A DNA stretch of 64,000 bases from Roseburia sp. (GCA_023665905.1 JAMPDA010000001.1:245583-309582), one strand, 5' to 3'; counted from the first letter of the stretch, positions 48,160 to 58,492 are shown. Program-made: numbers and translations. The notes: a model not told the origin generated them from the sequence alone.

Positions 48160-48827
48160 AGCCTGTTTATTACGTATTGCGCTATCATCGCGCCCATTAC
48201 GGTGGGCGGCGGAGCGATCGAAGCGGGCGTGCCGCGGCGCAATGACGGCGGCGTTTCCGCGCAGATCACGTCGAGCGAATCGACGCCGCGCGCCCGCAGT
48301 TCATGTCTGAACTTGCGCGCCAACGGGTCGTTTTTAGTCGCGTACACGTCGCAGACGGTAAATCGGCAGTCGGTGCGGTTTCCTGCGCCCATAGCGGAAA
48401 TTACGGGGACATCATGTCCGCGGCACGCCGCAACGAGTTCGACCTTGGCGGAAATATCGTCTATCGCGTCCACGCAAAACGAAAACTTCCTTTCCCCGAC
48501 GATCCCACGCACGTTGTCCGCGGTTACGTATTCCGTAACGACGCTCACTCGCGCGGCGGGATCTATGGCGGCTATGCGGTCTTTTGCCGCTTCGGTCTTA
48601 TGCGACCCGAGCGTCGCTTCCGTACACAGTATCTGTCTGTTCAGGTTCGTCGGCTCGAAAACGTCGCCATCCACGAGCATGAAACTGCCTATTCCCGATC
48701 GGGCAAGACATTCGACGACCGCGCCGCCCACACCGCCGAGACCCACTATCAGTACGTCTGCGGCTTTAAGCGCGCGGAACTTATCCTCGCCCAAAAGCGC
48801 TATTGTTCTGTCAAACCTTTTCGACAA
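48150..48827 (-). CDS. tcdA: tRNA threonylcarbamoyladenosine dehydratase (ThiF/E1-like)
   Basis: Encodes 225 residues with the E1-like fold: RFDRTIALLG at the start, ATP-binding VGLGGVGGAVVECLARSGIG, DGDVFEPTNLNRQ, and the SLRRGTPASIAPPPTVMG tail typical of TcdA. It dehydrates t6A37 in tRNA to the cyclic form. Overlaps aspS by 17 nt. Confidence 0.9.
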   Translation of the reverse strand: MSKRFDRTIALLGEDKFRALKAADVLIVGLGGVGGAVVECLARSGIGSFMLVDGDVFEPTNLNRQILCTEATLGSHKTEAAKDRIAAIDPAARVSVVTEYVTADNVRGIVGERKFSFCVDAIDDISAKVELVAACRGHDVPVISAMGAGNRTDCRFTVCDVYATKNDPLARKFRHELRARGVDSLDVICAETPPSLRRGTPASIAPPPTVMGAMIAQYVINRLCA

Positions 48828-50604
48828 GTTTAATTCCCAGCTCGTCGGTTTGATTTTTGTCTACGGGCGTCGGCGCCTGCGTCATCACATCGGACGCATT
48901 CTGTATTTTGGGGAACGCTATGACGTCCTTTATATTATCCGTTCCCGACAGCATCATCACGAGCCGATCGAGCCCGAACGCAAGACCGCCGTGCGGCGGA
49001 GCGCCGTACTTGAAAGCATTGACGAAAAATCCGAAGCGGTCCTCTATCGTTTCATCGGTCAGCCCGAGGATTTTGAAAATGCGCTTTTGCAGGTTTCTGT
49101 CGTAGATACGCAGACTTCCGCCGCCCGATTCCTCGCCGTTTATTACAAGGTCGTACGCGGCGGCGCGTACGCGCACCGGATCGGATTCCAAAAACTCTAT
49201 ATCGCTCTCGTGCGGCATCGTGAACGGGTGATGTTGCGCGACGAACCGCTTTTCCTCGTCGCTCCACTCGAACATGGGGAAATCGACGAGCCACAAAACG
49301 TCGAACTTCGATCTGTCTATGAGGTTGCCCTTTTCCGCAAGGTGCAGGCGCAGTGCGCCGAGCGTTTTGAATACTATCTCGTTTTTGTCGGCGCAGAACA
49401 GCAACAGATCGCCGGGCTGAGCGTTTGCGCGCTCCAACAGCTTATCGACGGTTTCTTTGGACATGAACTTGGTTATGGAGGACAGCAACTCGCCGTTTTT
49501 GCGCACCGATATCCAGGCAAGGCCCTTTGCTTTATACGTCTTTACGAACTCGCCGAGCGCGTCGATATCGCGCCGCGACAGTATCTGATTATCCTCGTCT
49601 ACAAAGCCCTTGGCGTTTATCAGCCTGACGCTGCCGTTCTTATCGGCGACGGCGCGTTCGAACACCTGAAATCCGCAGTCCTTTACGATATCGGAAACGT
49701 CGATGAGCTCCAAGCCGAATCGAGTATCGGGCTTGTCCGAACCGAACCTGCGCATCGCCTCGTCGTAAGGCATTTTTCGTATCTCTTTGGGCAGTTCTAT
49801 TCCGCCGCATTCCGAAAATATCCTGCGGACAAGACCGTAAGTCATGTCCATTATCTGCTCTTGGTCGGCGAACGACATTTCCAAGTCTATCTGAGTAAAC
49901 TCCGGTTGGCGGTTTGCTCTTAAGTCCTCGTCGCGGAAGCAACGCGCTATTTGATAATATCTGTCTATTCCGCCTATCATGAGAAGCTGTTTATAAAGCT
50001 GCGGCGACTGCGGCAATGCGTAAAACGCGCCGTTGCGTACGCGCGACGGAACAAGATAGTCGCGCGCGCCCTCGGGCGTGGACTTGCCGAGATACGGCGT
50101 TTCTATCTCCCAAAACCCGTTGTCGTGCAGATATTCGCGCGTGACGTGCATGATGTCGCTTCTCAGCTTCATGCGCTTTGTCATGTTTTCCGTGCGCAAG
50201 TCGAGATATCTGTATTTTAGGCGCGTCATCTCGCTGACGCCGTCCGCTTCGTCGATGACAAACGGCGGAGTTTCCGAATCGGAAAGTATTTCCGCGTCGA
50301 TCGCGAGCAGCTCGATCGTGCCCGTCTTGAGTTTGGGGTTTATCGTTTCGTCGCTTCTCGAGCGCAGTCTGCCCGTGACCGCGAGCACGTATTCACTGCG
50401 CACCTTTTCGGCAAGCGCGAAATTTTTTGCGACCGATGCGTCGAACACCACTTGCAGCAGTCCGGTGCGGTCGCGGAGATCGACGAAAATAAGTCCGCCG
50501 AAGTCGCGGCGTTTTGCCGCCCAACCCTTTACAGTGACCGTTTTGCCGATGTCTTTTTCGGTAAGCTCGGTGCAATAGCATGTTCTGTCGCCTATTCTCG
50601 GCAT
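48811..50604 (-). CDS. aspS: Aspartyl-tRNA synthetase
   Basis: Encodes 597 residues, the bacterial type with a GAD insertion. The anticodon-binding OB domain (about 20-110) is followed by class II motifs: motif 2 FRDEDLRANRQPEFTQIDLE and motif 3 GLAFGLDRLVMMLSG near the end. It charges tRNA-Asp. It overlaps hisS by 13 nt; hisS-aspS is a conserved pair. Confidence 0.97.
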   Translation of the reverse strand: MPRIGDRTCYCTELTEKDIGKTVTVKGWAAKRRDFGGLIFVDLRDRTGLLQVVFDASVAKNFALAEKVRSEYVLAVTGRLRSRSDETINPKLKTGTIELLAIDAEILSDSETPPFVIDEADGVSEMTRLKYRYLDLRTENMTKRMKLRSDIMHVTREYLHDNGFWEIETPYLGKSTPEGARDYLVPSRVRNGAFYALPQSPQLYKQLLMIGGIDRYYQIARCFRDEDLRANRQPEFTQIDLEMSFADQEQIMDMTYGLVRRIFSECGGIELPKEIRKMPYDEAMRRFGSDKPDTRFGLELIDVSDIVKDCGFQVFERAVADKNGSVRLINAKGFVDEDNQILSRRDIDALGEFVKTYKAKGLAWISVRKNGELLSSITKFMSKETVDKLLERANAQPGDLLLFCADKNEIVFKTLGALRLHLAEKGNLIDRSKFDVLWLVDFPMFEWSDEEKRFVAQHHPFTMPHESDIEFLESDPVRVRAAAYDLVINGEESGGGSLRIYDRNLQKRIFKILGLTDETIEDRFGFFVNAFKYGAPPHGGLAFGLDRLVMMLSGTDNIKDVIAFPKIQNASDVMTQAPTPVDKNQTDELGIKLVEKV

Positions 50605-51839
50605 AATATCCTCCTGACTTCTCGAGTAAGATCGTCTTTGTTTATCTGCGTAACGCTTCCGTCCGACATGCGCTTCAATGCGTACACGCCCGTTTCGAGT
50701 TCGCTTTCGCCCACCGTCAGAACATACAGATATCCCTGTCTGTCGGCATACTTGAACTGCGCCTTCAGGCTCTTATTCATCAGATCGCACTCCGCGGATA
50801 TATCCGCATGCCGTAGCGCCCTGACTATGCGTCCGCACTCTGCGCGCGCTTCGTCGCACTGCGCCGCGACATATACTTGCGGTCGTATCGCGCCGAGATC
50901 GATACCTCGCGCTTCCGCGGCCGCAATGAGCCGCTCTATTCCGCATCCGAACCCGACGCACGGCATATGCTTGCCGCCGAGGCTTTCGCACAGCCCGTCG
51001 TATCTTCCGCCGCCGAGCACCGCCATATCGCCGTCGCAAAACTCGAAAACGGTACGCGTGTAATAATCGAGCCCGCGGACGAGATTGCGGTCGCAGACGT
51101 AGCGTATCCCGTTTTCGTCGAGCCCGCGCAAGACCTCCGCCATGTGCGTCTTGCACCCGTCGCACAGATAGTCGTCCAACTTGGGCGCGTTTTTATACAG
51201 CTCGCGGCAGGACGGAACCTTGCAATCGAGTGCGCGGAGCGGATTGACTTCGGCGCGGCGTCGGCAGTCGGCGCAGATATCGCCGTCCGCCTCGCGCAAG
51301 AATGTGCGCAGCGCGGCATTGTATTTTGCCCTGCACTCGGCGCAACCGATACTGTTTATGTGCAATGTCAGATCGTCGAAACCGACTTCGCGCAAAAAAT
51401 CATGCGCCATGCACAAAAGTTCGACGTCGAAGCACGGAAGCTCGCCGCCGAAAAATTCCGCGCCGAACTGGTGATGTTCCCTGTATCTGCCGGCTTGCGG
51501 CTGCTCGTAACGGTACACCGACTCGATATAATACAGCTTTAACGGAAGGCTCTCGCCGAGATTGTTTTCTATAAACGAGCGCATAACGCCGGCAGTGCCC
51601 TCGGGACGAAGCGCCATTTTCCGTCCGCCCTTGTCAGTGAACAGATACATCTCTTTGTTGACTATGTCCGTGCTGTCGCCGATAGAACGCAAAAACAGAT
51701 CGGCGCTCTCGAAAACGGGCGTCCGTATCTGCTTGGCGTTGTACTTATCGGCGGTCTTTCGCGCCGCGTTTTCCACCGCACGCCACTTGTACGCGTCGCG
51801 CGGAAGCATGTCTTTTGTGCCTTTGGGAATGTTTATCAT
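50592..51839 (-). CDS. hisS: Histidyl-tRNA synthetase
   Basis: Encodes 415 residues. PKGTKDMLP at the N-terminus, motif 1 region PVFESADLFLRSIG, the histidine-A box RGLDYYTRTVFEF and motif 3 GFGCGIERLI are visible. A four-cysteine zinc-like patch (CAECRAKYN, CADC, CDGC) lies in the middle, seen in some HisS. It charges tRNA-His. Confidence 0.96.
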   Translation of the reverse strand: MINIPKGTKDMLPRDAYKWRAVENAARKTADKYNAKQIRTPVFESADLFLRSIGDSTDIVNKEMYLFTDKGGRKMALRPEGTAGVMRSFIENNLGESLPLKLYYIESVYRYEQPQAGRYREHHQFGAEFFGGELPCFDVELLCMAHDFLREVGFDDLTLHINSIGCAECRAKYNAALRTFLREADGDICADCRRRAEVNPLRALDCKVPSCRELYKNAPKLDDYLCDGCKTHMAEVLRGLDENGIRYVCDRNLVRGLDYYTRTVFEFCDGDMAVLGGGRYDGLCESLGGKHMPCVGFGCGIERLIAAAEARGIDLGAIRPQVYVAAQCDEARAECGRIVRALRHADISAECDLMNKSLKAQFKYADRQGYLYVLTVGESELETGVYALKRMSDGSVTQINKDDLTREVRRILCRE

Positions 51840-51843
51840 ATAA

Positions 51844-53166
51844 CTACAGAATATACTTCTTTAAGTCGTGCGCGGATATCTCTTTTGCGAGATGCTCCGT
51901 AACATACGCCTTGTCCACCTTAACGTCCAGAACGGGATTGTTGCCGTCGGCATTGAAGCTTATATCCTCGAGCAAACTTTCCATAACAGTGTGCAACCGC
52001 CGCGCGCCGATGTCCTCGCCCGTTTCGTTTTCCAGCACCGCTATACGGCTCATTTCCTCGATAGCGTCGGGCGTAAAGGTGAGATTTATGTTCTCTACGG
52101 ACAGCATTGCCGCATACTGCCGCGTGACCGCATTTTCGGGCTCCGTAAATATCTTTACAAAGTCCTCGAATGTCAGCGATTCGAGATCGACGCGAATGGG
52201 AAATCTGCCCTGCAATTCGGGTATGAGATCGGTCACGCTCGAGATTTGGAAAGCGCCGGCGGCGATGAAAAGAATGTAGTCGGTTTTTATCGCGCCGTAC
52301 TTGGTCATTACTGTACAGCCCTCGACTATGGGAAGAATGTCGCGCTGGACGCCCTCTCGAGATACGTCCATGCCGCCGCTCGCGCCTTGGCGATTGGCTA
52401 TCTTGTCTATCTCGTCGATAAATATTATGCCGTCTTCCTGCGCGCGCCGCACGCCCTCCGACTTTATTGCGTCCATGTCCAAAAGCCTTTCGCTCTCCTC
52501 TTCCATGTACAGCGAAATAGCTTCTTCGACGGTAACTTTGCGGCGCTTTTTGCGTTGCGGCATGAGATTGCTCAAGCTTCCGAGCATGTCGTTCAAATTG
52601 ATGTCTATGCTCATGCCGGGCATTGCTTCAAGCTGCGGCGGACGCTCCGCCACCTCTATCTCGATCATCATCTTATTCAGCTTGCCGTCGTGGAGATCGT
52701 CCGTGACCTGCGCCTTGATGACCGATTCGGCTATATCCGCATTGTTCTTTTTGCGCGCCTTGACGACGGCGTCGATTATCTTTTCTTCGGCAAACCTGCG
52801 CGCCTTGCTTTCCACGACCGCCATCTGTTCTTCTTTAACGAGATGCACGGCGGTTTCCGCGAGATCGCGTATCATCGACTCCACGTCGCGCCCGACATAG
52901 CCGACTTCGGTGTATTTGGTCGCTTCGACCTTGATAAACGGCGCGCGCATTATTTTGGCGAGCCGACGCGCGATCTCCGTCTTGCCTACGCCCGTAGGGC
53001 CTTTCATGATTATGTTTTTGGGCGTTATCTCGTCGCGCACAGCCTCCGGCAACCTACCTCTGCGATAGCGATTACGAAGCGCTATCGCGACGGCGCGCTT
53101 GGCTTTTGTCTGACCTATGATGTATCTGTCGAGCTCCGAAACTATCTGCTTGGGCGTAAGGTCCAT
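51844..53166 (-). CDS. hslU: ATP-dependent protease ATPase subunit HslU
   Basis: Encodes 440 residues from the ATG at 53166, which overlaps the hslV stop (TAATG). A 90-residue longer frame is only the third frame of hslV and is rejected. [19 protein letters not shown] start, Walker A GPTGVGKT, Walker B IIFIDEIDKIA, then the C-terminal sensor domain ending KKYIL. It unfolds substrates for HslV. Confidence 0.97.
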   Translation of the reverse strand: MDLTPKQIVSELDRYIIGQTKAKRAVAIALRNRYRRGRLPEAVRDEITPKNIIMKGPTGVGKTEIARRLAKIMRAPFIKVEATKYTEVGYVGRDVESMIRDLAETAVHLVKEEQMAVVESKARRFAEEKIIDAVVKARKKNNADIAESVIKAQVTDDLHDGKLNKMMIEIEVAERPPQLEAMPGMSIDINLNDMLGSLSNLMPQRKKRRKVTVEEAISLYMEEESERLLDMDAIKSEGVRRAQEDGIIFIDEIDKIANRQGASGGMDVSREGVQRDILPIVEGCTVMTKYGAIKTDYILFIAAGAFQISSVTDLIPELQGRFPIRVDLESLTFEDFVKIFTEPENAVTRQYAAMLSVENINLTFTPDAIEEMSRIAVLENETGEDIGARRLHTVMESLLEDISFNADGNNPVLDVKVDKAYVTEHLAKEISAHDLKKYIL

Positions 53167-53699
53167 TATGCCACCTCGACTACGATATTGGAGTTGGTGA
53201 ATACGCAAATATCGGACGCTATGCGCATGGCTTCCCTTGCTATCTGCTCTGCGGAAAGTTCGGTGTTTTCTATAAGCGCGCGGCCTGCCGCGAGCGCATA
53301 ATTGCCGCCCGAACCTATGGCGCATATGCCGTGCTCCGGCTCGATGACGTCGCCGCTGCCCGAAACGATGAACATATCTTTTTTGTCCGCGACTATCATG
53401 AGCGCTTCGAGCTGGCGCAGATTGCGGTCGCCGCGCCAAAGCATTGCGAGTTCCACCGCGGCGCGCATGAGGTTGCCCGAATACTTATTGAGCATCTCCT
53501 CGAACCGTTCGCTTAAAGTAAACGCGTCCGCCACCGATCCTGCGAACCCGAGCACGACTTCGCCGTTATATACGCGGCGCACCTTTTTGGCATTGCCTTT
53601 CATAATAACGGAATTGTTCTGCGTCACCTGACCGTCGCCTGCCAGCACGGTTTCGCCGTTTCTTCTGACCCCGACAATGGTTGTTCCTTCGAGCTTCAT
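53166..53699 (-). CDS. hslV: ATP-dependent protease peptidase subunit HslV
   Basis: Encodes 177 residues. The catalytic threonine is in the EGTTIVGVR start; the five residues before it would be removed. [20 protein letters not shown] and [19 protein letters not shown] are conserved. With HslU it forms a proteasome-like degrader. First gene after a strong predicted promoter. Confidence 0.97.
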   Translation of the reverse strand: MKLEGTTIVGVRRNGETVLAGDGQVTQNNSVIMKGNAKKVRRVYNGEVVLGFAGSVADAFTLSERFEEMLNKYSGNLMRAAVELAMLWRGDRNLRQLEALMIVADKKDMFIVSGSGDVIEPEHGICAIGSGGNYALAAGRALIENTELSAEQIAREAMRIASDICVFTNSNIVVEVA

Positions 53700-53780
53700 A
53701 TTTCGATCTCCCTTCCGACTTGACGACCGAGTGCCGATCGCCGTCGGTTTGCGAACGCATTTCTGCGCCGCTTGAAAACA

Positions 53781-53809
53781 AGTATATCACAAATTAATCG
53801 TCTTGACAA
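53781..53809 (-). promoter_or_regulatory. Predicted promoter of the hslVU operon
   Basis: Minus strand: TTGTCA (53804-53809), 17-bp spacer, TATACT (53781-53786), about 80 bp before hslV. It lies in the trmFO-hslV gap and probably drives hslV-hslU-hisS-aspS. Confidence 0.7.
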
Positions 53810-53827
53810 ATGGTTTTATGCGGTTTC

Positions 53828-55126
53828 TCACGGCTGTACGCCTATCTTTTGCGCCCATTCTTTTATCGCCGCGTCGCTTCTCGAATAATACGCGAGCTTG
53901 CGTTCCGCTTTTTTCACGCCGTCGAGCGGCGGCAGTATTCCGAAATTGGCGTTCATAGGCTGAAAGTCCGCGTTGGGCGCGGTAATGTATTCGCAAAGCG
54001 CGCCGATAATACTCTCGCGCGGCGGCACAGCCGTTTCTTCGCCGCACAGCAGTCTGTACGCGTTAAGCGCGGCAAGCAGTCCCGTAGCGATACTTTCCAC
54101 ATACCCTTCCACACCGCATAGCTGACCGGCGATAAAAATATTCGGCCGCGCTTTAAGGCGCAGATCGGCTCTCAGGACTTTGGGCGCGTCGATAAACGTG
54201 TTGCGGTGCATGACCCCATATCTGACGATTTCTATATCTTTTAGCGCAGGTATCATGGAAAACACGCGCCGCTGCTCGCCGAACTTGAGATTTGTTTGGA
54301 ACCCGACCATGTTGTACAGCGTGGACTGCGCGTTTTCCCTGCGGAGCTGAAGCACGGCGTACGGCTTACCCATTTCATTAAATCCCACCGGACGCAACGG
54401 ACCGAAGCGCAACGCGTCTACGCCGCGCGCCGCCATGACTTCCACGGGCATACAGCCTTCGAACACGCCGCCTATCTCGTCCTTTGCGCGTTCCGCGCCG
54501 CACAGCGCGTCGTAGAACGCCGTATACTCGTCCTTTGTCATCGGGCAGTTCAAATAATCGTCGCCGCCCTTGCCGTAGCGCGCGCCGAAAAACGCCCTGC
54601 TCATATCCACACATTCGGCGGTGATAACAGGCGCCGCCGCGTCGTAAAAATACAGCGAGTCGCTGCCGGTCACTTCGCCGAGCGCCGACGCTATCGCATC
54701 GTGACAGACCGGCCCGACGCACACTATCGTAAGTCCGTCGCCGGCGATATCGCGCTTGATTTCGTGCACGAGTTCGATATTGGGATCGCCGCACACGAGC
54801 TCGGTGACGCGTGCGGAAAACACGTCGCGATCCACCGCGAGCGCACTGCCGGCAGGCACGGACGCGCCGCGCGCAACGGAAAGGAGCTTACAGCCGAGCG
54901 CATCGAGCTCGTTTTTAAGCGTGCCGCTTGCCGTCGTTTCGGACGTGCTTTTGAGCGAATTGGAACAAACTATCTCGGCAAGTCCCTCGCTCTTGTGCGC
55001 AGGAGAACGCCACTTGGGTTTTGCCTCGAACAGGCGCACGCGCACACCGCGCGCGGCGAGCTGCAACGCCGCTTCGCAGCCGGCAAGTCCGCCGCCTATT
55101 ACGTCAACTGCGAACGGACTTTTCAT
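53828..55126 (-). CDS. trmFO: Methylenetetrahydrofolate-tRNA-(uracil-5-)-methyltransferase TrmFO
   Basis: Encodes 432 residues from the ATG at 55126, which overlaps topA by 23 nt; a 46-residue upstream extension is only a topA frame. FAD-binding VIGGGLAGCEAALQLA at 9-24, EIVCSNSLKS and the C-terminal GILPPLDG are typical. It methylates U54 of tRNA with folate and flavin. Follows topA, as in Bacillus; xerC and codY, found nearby in Bacillus, are missing here. Confidence 0.95.
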   Translation of the reverse strand: MKSPFAVDVIGGGLAGCEAALQLAARGVRVRLFEAKPKWRSPAHKSEGLAEIVCSNSLKSTSETTASGTLKNELDALGCKLLSVARGASVPAGSALAVDRDVFSARVTELVCGDPNIELVHEIKRDIAGDGLTIVCVGPVCHDAIASALGEVTGSDSLYFYDAAAPVITAECVDMSRAFFGARYGKGGDDYLNCPMTKDEYTAFYDALCGAERAKDEIGGVFEGCMPVEVMAARGVDALRFGPLRPVGFNEMGKPYAVLQLRRENAQSTLYNMVGFQTNLKFGEQRRVFSMIPALKDIEIVRYGVMHRNTFIDAPKVLRADLRLKARPNIFIAGQLCGVEGYVESIATGLLAALNAYRLLCGEETAVPPRESIIGALCEYITAPNADFQPMNANFGILPPLDGVKKAERKLAYYSRSDAAIKEWAQKIGVQP

Positions 55127-57395
55127 CGCCTTCGCCGACGTTGCGCTTATATTTACATTCCTTTGACGAGCATTTGACATACTTGCCGCTTTTGCCCGTC
55201 TTTTCCACGAGATACGCGCCGCACTGAGGGCACTTTTCGCTCGTAGGCCGCGCCGACAGCGCAAAGTCGCAGTTTGGATAGCCGGTGCAACCGTAAAACA
55301 CAGATTTTCGCGTCGTGATTTTTTTGAGCGGCTTGCCGCACTTGGGACAAGGCGGAAGAACGTCGTCGCTCTTGTTTTGCGCGGGATCTATATTGACGAT
55401 ATTTTTGCACTTCGGGTAGTTGGGACACGCCAAAAACTTGCCGTATCTGCCCGTTTTGACCACCATCTTCGCGCCGCACTTGTCGCAAACGACGTCCGAA
55501 GTTTCGGGCTGTTTCGGCTCGGCGATATTTCCGTTTTCGTCGAGATTTTTCGTATTTTTGCACTTGGGGTAGTTCGGGCACGCCAAAAACTTGCCGAACC
55601 GTCCCGTCTTTACAACCATTTTCGCGCCGCACTTGTCGCAAACATAGTCTGTTTCCTCGTCGGGCTCTTTGAGCGTAAAATCGTCGTCCTTGGCGGCTTT
55701 TATCTTGTCCTCGAAGCCGTCGTAAAAGCCGGCTATTACGTTCTGCCAGCGCACGCCGCCGTCTTCTATCCCGTCGAGCTCGTCTTCCATATGCGCCGTA
55801 AACCCGACGTCCATAATATCCGGAAAATACTTTACCAGCATATCCGTAACTTTGCAGCCGAGCTCCGTCGGCATGATCGCGCGCCCGTCCTTTTCGATGT
55901 ACTTGCGCACAAACAGCAGCGTTACCGTAGGCGTGTACGTGGCAGGACGGCCTATGCCCTTTTCCTCCATCGCCTTTACGAGGCTCGCCTCGGTGTAGCG
56001 CGCCGGCGGCTTTGTAAACTTCTGCTCGGCGATGTATTCCGCAAAATCGAGCGTTTCGCCGCACACAAGCTCCGGAACGCGCCCTTCGCCGTCCTTTTCG
56101 TCCTTGTCGTTTCTGTCGGTCGGCGCGTAAACCTTGCAAAATCCGTCGAATATCGGCGTTCTGCCGCTTATGCGGAAACCGTATTCGCGCGCCGATATAT
56201 CCACCGACACGGAATTGTACGTGGCGTCCGCCATTTGGCTCGCCAAAAACCGCTTGTATATGAGATCGTAAAGCATAAAGTTGTACTTATTCAAGTACGG
56301 CTTTACGCTCGCCGGAGTGCGCTCGAGCGATATGGGACGTATCGCCTCATGCGCGTCCTGCGCGCTCTTTTTGGACGCGTAATAATTGGGCTTTTCGGGC
56401 AGATATTCGCTGCCGAACTTTTCGCCTATATACTCGCGCGCGGCGGCTATCGCTTCGCCCGACACGCGCGTGGAGTCCGTTCTTATATAAGTTATAAGCG
56501 CGACCTTGCCCTCGCCGGGAATATCCACGCCCTCGTAGAGCGTCTGCGCCGCGGCGGAAGTCTGCCTGAGGCTCATACCGAGCTTATTCATTGCGTCCTG
56601 TTGCATAGTGGAGGTTATGAACGGCGCATACGGGTGCGCGCGCGTTACGCTCTTTTTTACGTTTTCCACTCTGTATTCGGCGCCGTCGAGATCGGACTTG
56701 ACTTTTTCCACCTGTTCGCCGCTCGTCAGCTTTATCTTTTCGCCGTTGCAACTTACGAGCGCGGCTTTTACAGTCTCGCTTTTTTTGCCGGCTTTGACGC
56801 CCTTTTGCTTGAGCAGCGAAAAGAAATTCCAATACTCCTCCGCCACGAACGACGAAATTTCACGCTCGCGGTCCACAACCAGCCTGAGCGTCACCGACTG
56901 CACGCGTCCGGCGCTGAGATTGCTCTGTATCTTTTTGCACAGCACGGGCGAAACCTTGTAGCCCACAAGCCTGTCGAGCACGCGCCGAGCCTGCTGCGCG
57001 TCCACGAGCCTTTTATCGATAGCGCGCGGATTTTTTAGCGCGGTCTGTATGGCGCGCTTGCTTATTTCGTTGAATTCGATGCGCACCGGCGCGTCTTCGG
57101 GAATGTCCAAAAGCGTAGCTACGTGCCAAGATATCGCCTCGCCCTCGCGATCGGGGTCGGTCGCAAGCAATATCTTTTCCGCGGACTTCGCGGCTTTTTT
57201 GAGGCTTTCGACGGTATCCTTTTTGTCGTCCATAACGACGTACGTCGGCTGGAAATCGTTTTTAACGTCTACAGCCAAGCGCTTGGGCGGCAGGTCGCGA
57301 ACGTGTCCGCGCGTTGCGAACACCTTGTAGCCGGCGCCGAGATATTTCTGTACGGTCTCAAGCTTGCCTATTCCCTCGATAATAACAAGATCCAC
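55104..57395 (-). CDS. topA: DNA topoisomerase I
   Basis: Encodes 763 residues from a GTG at 57395, chosen because GGGGAG lies eight bases upstream. TOPRIM residues: E in the N-terminal IIEGIGK and LATDPDREGEAISWH; the catalytic tyrosine is in LITYIRTDSTRVS. At the C-terminus are four CxxC zinc-ribbon modules, of which the first two are nearly identical (CDKCGAKMVVKTGR with F or Y next, then GKFLACPNYPKCKN). It relaxes negative supercoils. Confidence 0.96.
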   Translation of the reverse strand: MDLVIIEGIGKLETVQKYLGAGYKVFATRGHVRDLPPKRLAVDVKNDFQPTYVVMDDKKDTVESLKKAAKSAEKILLATDPDREGEAISWHVATLLDIPEDAPVRIEFNEISKRAIQTALKNPRAIDKRLVDAQQARRVLDRLVGYKVSPVLCKKIQSNLSAGRVQSVTLRLVVDREREISSFVAEEYWNFFSLLKQKGVKAGKKSETVKAALVSCNGEKIKLTSGEQVEKVKSDLDGAEYRVENVKKSVTRAHPYAPFITSTMQQDAMNKLGMSLRQTSAAAQTLYEGVDIPGEGKVALITYIRTDSTRVSGEAIAAAREYIGEKFGSEYLPEKPNYYASKKSAQDAHEAIRPISLERTPASVKPYLNKYNFMLYDLIYKRFLASQMADATYNSVSVDISAREYGFRISGRTPIFDGFCKVYAPTDRNDKDEKDGEGRVPELVCGETLDFAEYIAEQKFTKPPARYTEASLVKAMEEKGIGRPATYTPTVTLLFVRKYIEKDGRAIMPTELGCKVTDMLVKYFPDIMDVGFTAHMEDELDGIEDGGVRWQNVIAGFYDGFEDKIKAAKDDDFTLKEPDEETDYVCDKCGAKMVVKTGRFGKFLACPNYPKCKNTKNLDENGNIAEPKQPETSDVVCDKCGAKMVVKTGRYGKFLACPNYPKCKNIVNIDPAQNKSDDVLPPCPKCGKPLKKITTRKSVFYGCTGYPNCDFALSARPTSEKCPQCGAYLVEKTGKSGKYVKCSSKECKYKRNVGEGDEKSVRS

Positions 57396-57423
57396 TTTAT
57401 TTGCTCCCCGTGCGCCTATCGGT

Positions 57424-58491
57424 CTATGACGCACAATATATATTTTTTGATTTTTCGCGTATTAAGCCGAAGATCAAAAGCGACGACAGCACGGTATTAA
57501 GCTCCGCTACAGTCATTCCGCCGACTTCGACAAGCCTGTCGAACGACATCTCGCCTTCCGTAAGTATGTCCAATATGCGCTGTTCGGAAAAATCGAGCGA
57601 CACCGTTTTGGACTTAGCCCTTTCAACCGACGGCATACCGTAAAAATCGAGTATATCGCGCGCCTGCGTAACCGCCGTCGCGCCTGCTTTGATAAGATTA
57701 TTTGTGCCGAACGATCGCGGCTTGTCTATATCGCCGGGCACGGCAAACACATCTCTGCCCTGCTCGAGCGCGCAATCCGCCGTTATGAGCGCGCCGCTCT
57801 TTGCGGCGGCTTCGACTACGAGCACGCCTCTGCTCAAACCGCTGATTATTCTATTCCGCTGCGGAAAAGTGTATTCCGAAGCGTGCGTATCCGGCGTGTA
57901 CTCGCTGACTACCAAACCCTTTTCGCATATCTCATCGAAAAGCTTGTGGTGCGATACGGGCGTAACGTTAAACAGTCCGCTGCCGAGCACCGCAATAGTC
58001 GTTCCGCCGGCTTCGAGCGCCGCGCTGTGCGCATAGCCGTCTATACCCGTCGCAAGTCCGCTGACGATAACGAATTTTTGCGCGAGCTCTCCGACGATCT
58101 TTTGCGTCGCGTATTTTCCGTACTGCGACGCTCTGCGCGTGCCCACCACAGCCAAGCACGGCTCGCGCGCTATATCGAGATCGCCTTTATAATACAGCAC
58201 GACGGGCGGATCGACTTCCGACTGCGCGAGCGCCACCGGAAATATCGGATCGGCGCGCGTGACGTATTCGATGTGGTTTATCTTAAGATACTGCTTTGCG
58301 CGGTCGATATAATCCTCGCTCCGCGTGCGCTTTAAGGCGTTGAACGTTTTTTCGTCGAGCGCATACTTATTGTTTTCGACGTCGAACGACTCCCACAACC
58401 GCTCGGGCGAGATCTTTTCGAGTATCTTATTGAGTTTATGAGTCGATACGCGCGAATACGACAGCCACAAATACAAATCGGACAGCAGCAT
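57424..58491 (-). CDS. dprA: DNA processing protein DprA
   Basis: Encodes 355 residues. A short helical N-terminus leads to the Rossmann-like core (VVGTRRASQYGKYA, VSGLATGIDGYAH, FPQRNRIISGLSRGVLVVEA) and a C-terminal winged-helix region. It protects incoming single-stranded DNA and loads RecA during transformation. It lies 1 bp after comM. Confidence 0.95.
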   Translation of the reverse strand: MLLSDLYLWLSYSRVSTHKLNKILEKISPERLWESFDVENNKYALDEKTFNALKRTRSEDYIDRAKQYLKINHIEYVTRADPIFPVALAQSEVDPPVVLYYKGDLDIAREPCLAVVGTRRASQYGKYATQKIVGELAQKFVIVSGLATGIDGYAHSAALEAGGTTIAVLGSGLFNVTPVSHHKLFDEICEKGLVVSEYTPDTHASEYTFPQRNRIISGLSRGVLVVEAAAKSGALITADCALEQGRDVFAVPGDIDKPRSFGTNNLIKAGATAVTQARDILDFYGMPSVERAKSKTVSLDFSEQRILDILTEGEMSFDRLVEVGGMTVAELNTVLSSLLIFGLIREKSKNIYCAS

Positions 58492-58492
58492 A

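Noticed and set aside
47548..49923. Plus-strand frame of 791 codons
   Set aside because: It runs antisense across glyA, the RseC-like gene, tcdA and aspS, which all have clear families. High GC and codon bias create long antisense frames here. The same holds for 46488-47915, 51868-53301 and 55377-57038.
53167..53439. 90-residue N-terminal extension of HslU
   Set aside because: It is another frame of hslV, Arg/His-rich, and HslU starts naturally at MDLTPKQIV.
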